A stretch of DNA of 64,000 nt from JAUMBM01 sp964645715 (GTDB lineage: Bacteria > Bacteroidota > Bacteroidia > Chitinophagales > Saprospiraceae), in the NCBI GenBank assembly GCA_964645715.1, contig CAZYAO010000010.1:27503-91502 (forward strand). Reading direction: 5' to 3'. The notes beneath the pieces are model-generated. The model did no database searches. It was not told the DNA's origin and saw only the letters and a list, made by a program, of their open reading frames with translations. The translations under genes were made by a program, and so were the position numbers. This document shows positions 58,040 through 64,000 of the stretch, piece after piece; the stretch's first letter is position 1, and every line of letters starts with the position of its first letter.

Positions 58040-58725
58040 AAGCACATCTGTTATATGTAGAAGATGATGAGAGTCTTGGATTTGTGACGCGGGATCACCT
58101 CGAACTTCAGGGGTATGTAGTCACGCACTGTGCCGACGGATACGAAGCGCTGCAGGTGCTGCAAACCCAAACTTTTGATCTCTGCCTGCTGGATGTCATG
58201 CTGCCCGGCATTGATGGCTTCAGCCTTGCCAAAGAAATCCGCAAGTCCAATACAGAAGTACCCATTCTTTTTCTCACCGCCAAATCGCTCAAAGAAGATA
58301 AAATTCAGGGATTCCGCCTTGGAGCCGACGATTTTATCACAAAACCCTTCAGTATTGAAGAGCTGATCCTACGCATAGAAGTATTCCTGCGCCGCCGAAA
58401 GATCGGCGAGGTGCCCTCTCATTACATCCCTGTTGGCAGTTGCCATTTTGACCACACCAAACTGGAGCTCAACTGCATGGGCAATATCAGGAGACTTACC
58501 CAACGAGAAGCAGACCTACTCCTTTTTCTATGGAAAAACAGAAACCAGGTCGTGCGCCGATCGGCCATACTGGAAAATATCTGGGGCGAAGACGACTACT
58601 TTCTTGGCCGTAGCCTTGATGTGTTCATCTCCCGTCTGCGCAAATATGTAAAAGAGGATGCTTCTGTAAAAATCGAGAATATCCACGGCGTTGGTTTTTG
58701 CCTGCAAATCAACCCCGAAGTATAA
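58036..58725 (+). CDS. OmpR-family response regulator (RprY-like)
   Basis: A 229-residue regulator: receiver domain with Asp53 (LCLLDVMLPG), then Lys (FLTAKS...) and a C-terminal winged helix (about 135-225; LTQREADLLLFLWKNRNQVV, DVFISRLRKYV). It is the cognate partner of the overlapping kinase. Its targets are not visible; the PpiD-like foldase downstream is a plausible one, but that is a guess. Confidence 0.95.
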   Translation: MKAHLLYVEDDESLGFVTRDHLELQGYVVTHCADGYEALQVLQTQTFDLCLLDVMLPGIDGFSLAKEIRKSNTEVPILFLTAKSLKEDKIQGFRLGADDFITKPFSIEELILRIEVFLRRRKIGEVPSHYIPVGSCHFDHTKLELNCMGNIRRLTQREADLLLFLWKNRNQVVRRSAILENIWGEDDYFLGRSLDVFISRLRKYVKEDASVKIENIHGVGFCLQINPEV

Positions 58726-58825
58726 TTTTTGTCCCTGCCAATGTCCAACTCCCTAGGTATAGCCAAAAATTATCAGATGATATGTCTTGCCTCTTTACTT
58801 TTTATGTTTTTTTACAGGAATCCGT

Positions 58826-58833
58826 TATCTTTG
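58826..58833 (+). promoter_or_regulatory. -7 promoter box TATCTTTG before the foldase gene
   Basis: Exact TAnnTTTG match, 122 bp before ATG 58955, giving a leader of about 115 nt. Confidence 0.5.
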
Positions 58834-58954
58834 CACTTCCGTTGGAGAAACCTGCCAATAATACTCTGAACAACAGGTTGTTGACGGACACGTAACAAGA
58901 ACAAGCTGTGCAAGTGGCACAGTTGATCACACACTGAATAAAATACTACCTTCG

Positions 58955-61260
58955 ATGGCACTGATTGGACAGATCAGAAAGAACTCGTGGATCATCGTAG
59001 TCTTTATCGCGCTGGGCGTGGGAGGCTTCATCCTCATGGATATCATGACTTCGGGCAACGCGCCCGGCGGAGGCGCCGGCTCCAAGATGATCATTGGCAA
59101 AGTGGACGGCGAGAAATTTGACCGCAACGATTTCGAACGTACGTACAGTCTGCTCTACCAAACTGCAGGCGGTAACCCCTACGCTAACCGCGCACAGCAC
59201 TGGAACTGGTACGTGGAAAACCATATCGTCACAACGGAGGCTGAGAAACTCGGTCTTGCTGTCGGTGATCAGGAAAGGGCTGATCTGGAATTTGGCGATA
59301 ATCCCAGCCCTATCATCCAGCAGCGGTTCTCTAATCCTGCGCAGCCTGGTGTCGTTGACCGCCAGCAACTCGATAATTTCAAAAATATCATCAATGAAAA
59401 CCGCGTGCAGGAGATGATTGAGCAGGGCCAGCTCGGTCCTTCATTTCCTGATTACTGGATGCACCAGCGCAAGGAAATCGTTAAGGATCGCCTCGAGAGC
59501 AAGATGGTAGCTATGGTCACTAAGGCCATGTATACGCCCACCTGGATGGCTGAAATGATGTATGAGGAGCAAAACCAGTTCTTCAGCTTCGCTTACGTCA
59601 AGGCGGGTTTCGATGCCATTGCCAACGAAGAAGTGACGATCAGCGATGATGATATCGAAGCATACCTCAAAGAAAACAAGGCTCGCTACGAGCGTAAATT
59701 CGAAACGCGCCGTGCCGACTATGTTGCCTTTAATGTACAGCCTTCCAAAGAAGACTCCGCTGTCATTCGCAAGCAAATGGAGTCTCTTATGGCAGAGTTT
59801 TCAACAACTGACAATGATTCTGCGTTCGTGATTCGCAATGAAGGTAGCTATGCAGGTACCTTCGTAACGAGTGATGTGCTTGGAAGCGTAGCTGATACGA
59901 TGGGCAAACTTGCTGTTGGCTCTATCTACGGCCCCTACATGGAGGGTGGCATGTACAAAGTTGCTAAGCTGGTCGATCGTCGCTCAATGGCTGATTCTGC
60001 TGACTCTCGTCATATTCTGCTTTCAGCAACTTCTCCCGAAGATTTCGTGCGCGCTGAAAAAACAGCTGACAGTCTCCTGAACCTGCTGCAGGGAGGTGCT
60101 AAGTTCGAAGATCTGGTAAATGCTTTCAGCCAGGATCCGGGCAGCAAGGCCAATGGTGGTAAATATGAGGGTACTACGCCGGGTGCATTCGTACCTGAAT
60201 ACGACCGACTGCTGTTCATTACTGGTGAAATTGGTAAGCGCTACAAAATCAGAACTTCTTACGGTTTCCATATCGTAGAGGTACTCAAGCGCAGTAGCAG
60301 CACGACCAACCGCTACAAAGTAGCTTTCCTGCAGGAGGCTATCGTGCCAAGCAAGGAAACGCAAAATGCTGCTTACGATCGTGCAACGGCCTTCATTGCT
60401 AAATATAAGGATCTTGAGTCTCTCCGCAAAGGAGCTGCCGCTGAGAAAGATCTCTCTGTATTGACAACGGGTCCGCTCCAGGAAAATGATTTCATGTTCG
60501 ATCAGTTGGGTTACGGCAATGATACTCGCGATATGATTTGCTGGATGTTTTCAGCCAGCAAGAATGATGTGTCCGGCACTGTGTATACCTTTGTTGATGA
60601 AAATGCTTACTACGATAGCAGGTATGTGGTTATCGGTCTGAGCAGTGTCCAAGCAGAAGGTTTACCATCTGTTGATGATGTCCGTGCCGAGGTCGAGCCA
60701 ATCGTCCNNNNNNNNNNNNNNNNNNNNNNNNNNNNNNNNNNNNNNNNNNNNNNNNNNNNNNNNNNNNNNNNNNNNNNNNNNNNNNNNNNNNNNNNNNNNN
60801 NNNNNNNGCAGAAGGTTTACCATCTGTTGATGATGTCCGTGCCGAGGTCGAGCCAATCGTCCTCAACAACAAAAAGGCGGAGCTGCTATCAGCCAAAATG
60901 ACCAGTAACGATCTTAGCAGTCTGGCTTCTACCTTTGGTACAACTGTCGATACTGTCAATAATACTTCCTTCAGTATGCCGTTTGCCGAGGGTCTTGGCA
61001 ACGAGCCTAAGGTAATTGCTACTGCTTCTACGCTCGCCGAAGGAAAATCTTCCAAGCCTATCCAAGGCGAATCAGGTGTATTCGTAGTAAAAGTGCTGCA
61101 ACGGCCTCAGATGACGCCGGCACAGGGATTACAGGCAGTGCAGATACAGGCCAATGGACAGGCTCGGGGACAGGTTTCCGGCCAGTTGGTTGCTGCCATG
61201 CGTGACAACGTCAAGGTCGTGGACAATCGTGCTACCTTCGACTGCGGTGCCAGTTATTAA
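58955..61260 (+). CDS. PpiD/SurA-like periplasmic peptidyl-prolyl isomerase (split only by a false gap)
   Basis: Removing the 155 bp of duplicate plus N at 60653-60862 joins both parts into one frame of 716 residues, the usual size of this Bacteroidota foldase. It has an N-terminal membrane anchor (about 10-30, WIIVVFIALGVGGFILMD), a SurA_N-3-like helical region, a parvulin domain (about 345-450; ADSRHILLSA, LQGGAKFEDLVNAFSQDPGS, GGKYEGTTPGAFVPEYDRL, SYGFHIVEVLKR) and a long C-terminal helical part. It helps fold outer-membrane or secreted proteins. It is followed by a strong terminator. Confidence 0.92.
60653..60862. other. false gap: 100 N flanked by exact 55-bp duplicates inside the foldase gene
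   Basis: Bases 60653-60707 and 60808-60862 are identical; N fills 60708-60807. Deleting 155 bp restores one open frame, as at 26165-26374. Confidence 0.95.
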
Positions 61261-61280
61261 CCTACCGCTAATGATGTAGG

Positions 61281-61326
61281 AATGCACAAAGCCGTCGGAA
61301 AAATTTTTCCGACGGCTTTGTGCATT
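61281..61326 (+). terminator. 46-bp perfect palindrome terminator after the foldase gene
   Basis: A 23-bp half-palindrome centred on AAAAATTTTT, 20 bp after the stop. On RNA it forms a long stem; no separate T-tract follows, but the position and strength support termination. Confidence 0.82.
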
Positions 61327-61370
61327 CTGTCAAATTGCTTTTCCATAAACCTCTCTTATTGGCCTAAGCC

Positions 61371-62309
61371 ATGCAAACCAATTCTGTGGAAAAAGTGCCT
61401 GCTAACCCGCAACTTCGAGCATTGGCAGCTTTCTTGGTACTCCTGAGTGCCATTGGTTTCTCCGGCAAAGCTGTATTGGTGAAACTGGCTTATCGCTTTG
61501 AAATTGACACAGTATCATTGCTGGCACTGCGTATGCTTTTCTCATTGCCATTTTTTATCGTCAATGCCCGCATAGGATATCTCCGACAACAGCGAAAAAA
61601 TGAACTACCCCCTCATATAAGCACTCTTGACTGGTTGCAGATTGCGGCCTTGGGAATTTCGGGTTATTACCTTGCCAGCCTATTTGATTTCATAGGCCTT
61701 CAGTATGTCTCTGCTGGTCTTGAACGCCTCATTTTATTCCTGTATCCTACCATTGTACTAGTGCTGTCCACCATTTTTTTCAACAAAAAGATACAGTCAG
61801 CACAATACATTGCACTTCTTCTTACCTATGCAGGTATTGCACTGGCTATGCTTGATACTGCTCATACCAGCGGAGCAAGCACCCTCACCGGTGCTGCCTT
61901 TATTTTTGGCAGTGCACTTACTTATGCCATATATCTTGTTGGCAGTGTCCGCTTCATTAGTATCCTGGGCTCACTTTACTATACCTCGGTTGCTATGATC
62001 GTAGCCAGCGTGGCTATATTGGTGCACCATGCTTGGATAGGCGGTTGGAAATTGTGGCACTATCCTGCTGATTTATACTTATTGGTAGTCGTCATGGCCA
62101 TCTTTTCAACCGTATTGCCAACGCTATTGGTCAGTGAAGGGCTACGGATTATCGGAGCTGGTAATACCGCTATCATCAGCAGCTTTGGGCCTGTCGCTAC
62201 CATATTTATGGGTTCGTTGTTTTTAGACGAGCCTTTTGGCGGGTGGCAGGTTCCGGGAACAGTCCTCGTGTTGGCGGGTGTGCTGTGGATTAGCCTGGCC
62301 AAACGTTAG
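61371..62309 (+). CDS. EamA/DMT family transporter
   Basis: A 312-residue protein with ten membrane helices in two EamA repeats. Repeat 1 has FSGKAVLVKLAYRF...SLLALRMLFSLPFF and GLERLILFLYPTIVLVLS; repeat 2 has GAAFIFGSALTYAIYLVG and GNTAIISSFGPVATIFMGS. Members export metabolites or amino acids; the substrate is unknown. It is transcribed from its own 5' region after the palindrome terminator and its 3' end overlaps the convergent GNAT-like gene by 4 bp. Confidence 0.9.
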   Translation: MQTNSVEKVPANPQLRALAAFLVLLSAIGFSGKAVLVKLAYRFEIDTVSLLALRMLFSLPFFIVNARIGYLRQQRKNELPPHISTLDWLQIAALGISGYYLASLFDFIGLQYVSAGLERLILFLYPTIVLVLSTIFFNKKIQSAQYIALLLTYAGIALAMLDTAHTSGASTLTGAAFIFGSALTYAIYLVGSVRFISILGSLYYTSVAMIVASVAILVHHAWIGGWKLWHYPADLYLLVVVMAIFSTVLPTLLVSEGLRIIGAGNTAIISSFGPVATIFMGSLFLDEPFGGWQVPGTVLVLAGVLWISLAKR

Positions 62310-63241
62310 CGAAGGTTCTTCAGTTTTTTGAACATCCCGAACAATGCCGATTGCTCCCTCCATACAAAGTGATAGGGTGTCTGCGCAGCTCCGAATTGCC
62401 GGCGAATGGCCTCTATCCCGGGCATCATACTCCCTTCAAAGTCAAAAATGGGCAAACCCAATACATCCCGCGTATAAAGGATTGTCTGCCAGCACAGCCA
62501 CAACCCGGCTCCCGTTTGCCGAAAGGCGGGGTTGTCACCGCTCAGGTGGTAATATGCGCAGCGGTCATCCCATATCAGACAGGCCGCTGCCTGCACATTT
62601 TGCTGCTTGTCAACAGCAAAAAATAGTTTTCCTGCCCCAGACGCCTCCAGAGCGCGAAAATGCCGTTGGAGCATGTCCCGGTCATATGGCAGGTGTTGGT
62701 TCTGCTCGGCAAAACGGGTGCTGATGAATGTGTGGAGAAGTTCAAGCGGATAATCTGTACAGACCCTTAGTTCCTGATCTGCTTTATGCAAATTGCGCCG
62801 TACATTCCGGTTGATGCCTGCCGCTAGGTCGGACTGTGTCAGATCAAGACGGTAGGTATAGCGAGTAGTTTGCTGGAAGCCTTTCCAATAAAACGGGAGC
62901 CAGTTGGTTACCGCGGGACTGAAAGCCATTTCAACAGAGGCAAAGGCCGGTAACTGGTCGATCAGCGCTCCCATCAATCGGTGTTGCTCCGTAAGCCGGG
63001 GCATTTCCCCTCCAAAAAAAGGCCCCAGGTGCTTGACAAATACAGGCATGAAGGTATAAGCGAACCCTATCTTTTTTTTAAAGCAATAAGGCATAGCCGC
63101 AAGCTGCCTGCCTTTTTCCACCACCACTACTGCGCCCCATCCTGCTGCGCCCACTACACCATCTAGATACCAATCGCGGGCAAAAACAGGAATGTGCACA
63201 TGATCCCTGCAAAATTGCCGATACGCATCCTGCCTATTCAT
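62306..63241 (-). CDS. FemAB/GNAT-like acyltransferase
   Basis: A 311-residue protein with two GNAT-like subdomains. The second half has NVRRNLHKADQELRVC, the DKQQNVQAAACLIWDDRCAYYHLSGD segment and FDFEGSMMPGIEAIRRQFG, typical of the BioF2-like/FemAB group that adds amino acids or acyl groups to cell-wall or lipid acceptors. Substrate unknown. It overlaps the O-methyltransferase gene by ATGA (63238-63241) and so forms a two-gene operon with it. Confidence 0.82.
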   Translation of the reverse strand: MNRQDAYRQFCRDHVHIPVFARDWYLDGVVGAAGWGAVVVVEKGRQLAAMPYCFKKKIGFAYTFMPVFVKHLGPFFGGEMPRLTEQHRLMGALIDQLPAFASVEMAFSPAVTNWLPFYWKGFQQTTRYTYRLDLTQSDLAAGINRNVRRNLHKADQELRVCTDYPLELLHTFISTRFAEQNQHLPYDRDMLQRHFRALEASGAGKLFFAVDKQQNVQAAACLIWDDRCAYYHLSGDNPAFRQTGAGLWLCWQTILYTRDVLGLPIFDFEGSMMPGIEAIRRQFGAAQTPYHFVWREQSALFGMFKKLKNLR

Positions 63242-63879
63242 CCTTTTTTTCTTGCTAGCATCAGCCCGTCCCGTAGCGGTAACAGTAAAGTTTCAACACG
63301 TTCGTCTGCCAACACCCGCTTGTTAAATGCGTCCAGCGAACGCGTATCCATGTCCTTTTCTGCCTCTACTACCTTTCCACTCCACAACACATTATCTGCT
63401 ATCAACAGCCCCCCTGCCGACATACGGTCAATCACCAAATCGTAATACAGGGGGTAGTCTAGCTTACCTGCATCCATAAAAACAAGATCAAAAATGCCGG
63501 GCAGTGTGGGGATAACCAACTGTGCCTGTCCTATGTGCAAGTGTATCTGTTGGGCGAAAGGAGATGCATCTATGTATTTGCGTATTAGCCAGCCAAGTTC
63601 ACGATTGGCCTCAATTGTATGTAGTTCACCCTCCTCGGCAAGACCTTCGGCCAGACAAAGAGCACTGTAGCCTGTAAATGTACCTATTTCCATGACGCGC
63701 TGTGGCCGTATCAGCTTACTGATTAGCGCGAGAAAGCGTCCCTGCAGCGGACCCGATAACATCTGTGGCGCGAGTGTCTTTAGATGTGTCTCCCGCTCCA
63801 GTTGCTGTAAATAAGCCGGCGGGGTACTACTGTGTAACTCACAATACCGATGTAGCTGTTGAAAAATTTCTGATCTCAT
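63238..63879 (-). CDS. class I O-methyltransferase (catechol/caffeoyl-CoA type)
   Basis: A 213-residue enzyme. Motif I is RVMEIGTFTGYSALCLAEGL, then ELHTIEANRELGWLIRKYI, metal-site region FDLVFMDAGKLDYPLYYD with its Asp residues, and GGLLIADNVLWSGKV. This is the divalent-metal O-methyltransferase family 3; the acceptor is unknown. ATG 63879 matches the usual N-terminus better than 63954. It precedes and overlaps the GNAT-like gene. Confidence 0.9.
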   Translation of the reverse strand: MRSEIFQQLHRYCELHSSTPPAYLQQLERETHLKTLAPQMLSGPLQGRFLALISKLIRPQRVMEIGTFTGYSALCLAEGLAEEGELHTIEANRELGWLIRKYIDASPFAQQIHLHIGQAQLVIPTLPGIFDLVFMDAGKLDYPLYYDLVIDRMSAGGLLIADNVLWSGKVVEAEKDMDTRSLDAFNKRVLADERVETLLLPLRDGLMLARKKG

Positions 63880-63931
63880 CCAATATTGACTGTATGCTGT
63901 ACAACGCAATTTTCCCCCCTGATTGGCCGTG

Positions 63932-64000
63932 CTATTCGATGATTTTCTTTTCAATCACCTGAAGAACATCCTTGCGGTCGCCGTTCAAATGTACAAACAT
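63932..64000 (-). CDS. C-terminal end of an unidentified gene (cut by window edge)
   Basis: The minus strand is open from the edge to a TAG at 63932-63934, giving 22 codons ending HLNGDRKDVLQVIEKKIIE. An ATG coincides with the last bases of the window, but the peptide is too short to identify; it is most likely the tail of a longer gene beginning beyond 64000. Its stop is about 53 bp before the O-methyltransferase start, so they may be co-transcribed. Confidence 0.5.
   Translation of the reverse strand: MFVHLNGDRKDVLQVIEKKIIE

Noticed and set aside
58955..61260. Foldase gene as truncated at 60901 with a separate downstream ORF
   Set aside because: Collapsing the 55-bp duplicate restores a single 716-residue frame.

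Overview
This window looks like a draft-assembled chromosome segment from a member of the Bacteroidota, most likely a Saprospiria- or Chitinophagia-like lineage. The evidence is the repeated promoter box TAnnTTTG (TATCTTTGC occurs five times), the general lack of Shine-Dalgarno sequences, and gene sets typical of the phylum: DUF4271 next to hemD, a RprX/RprY-like two-component pair, DUF2807, DUF937, a PpiD/SurA-like chaperone, and an ECF sigma / CHAT-TPR module. Four runs of 100 N mark scaffold joins. Three are flanked by exact 55-bp duplications and are almost certainly false gaps that cut genes artificially. The fourth lies in a true 42-bp tandem repeat.

Layout. 0-6.4 kb (+): end of a COG2509 flavoprotein, an RlmI-like rRNA methyltransferase, a DUF819 membrane protein, and an overlapping operon of ABC ATPase, ABC permease with a His-rich repeat loop, and moaE. 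6.5-15.6 kb (-): DUF937 protein, MltD-like lytic transglycosylase, gatA, an NrtR-like regulator, a methyltransferase, a rhomboid protease, mnmG and a double UspA protein. 15.8-18.6 kb (+): a conserved small protein, two cyclophilins (one fused to a PKD domain) and polyphosphate glucokinase. 18.6-20.8 kb (-): a secreted protein, kdsA and an outer-membrane barrel. 21-30 kb (+): metallophosphoesterase, ferredoxin, DUF2147, TM2-TPR-SHOCT, CBS protein, an orphan DUF5682 protein, tsaB and two ArsR-type regulators. 30-35 kb: lspA, pdxA (-), rsmA, yqeY-like and DUF2807 (+), and an ACC-deaminase/D-cysteine desulfhydrase (-).

35.5-44.2 kb is the accessory-looking part. It holds an ECF sigma factor and a membrane anti-sigma-like TPR protein (+), facing a CHAT-protease TPR lipoprotein, a large secreted PKD/barrel protein, a YegP-like (DUF1508) protein and a small unknown protein (-). 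I propose this as a candidate signalling system in which a periplasmic CHAT protease acts on the anti-sigma TPR domain.

44.4-64 kb returns to housekeeping genes: tRNA-Met, an acyltransferase, a TMTC-like glycosyltransferase, a GH3 enzyme, pgi and an SSS symporter (+), DoxX, a NudL-like Nudix enzyme, hemD and DUF4271 (-), a histidine kinase / response regulator pair, a PpiD-like foldase and an EamA transporter (+), then a GNAT/FemAB-like protein, an O-methyltransferase and the end of another gene (-). Functionally the window mixes sugar phosphorylation (ppgK, pgi, SSS, GH3), envelope protein folding and processing (lspA, cyclophilins, PpiD, rhomboid, MltD), tRNA/rRNA modification (mnmG, tsaB, rsmA, RlmI, gatA) and envelope signalling. 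Functions come from motif recognition by eye; no database search was run.
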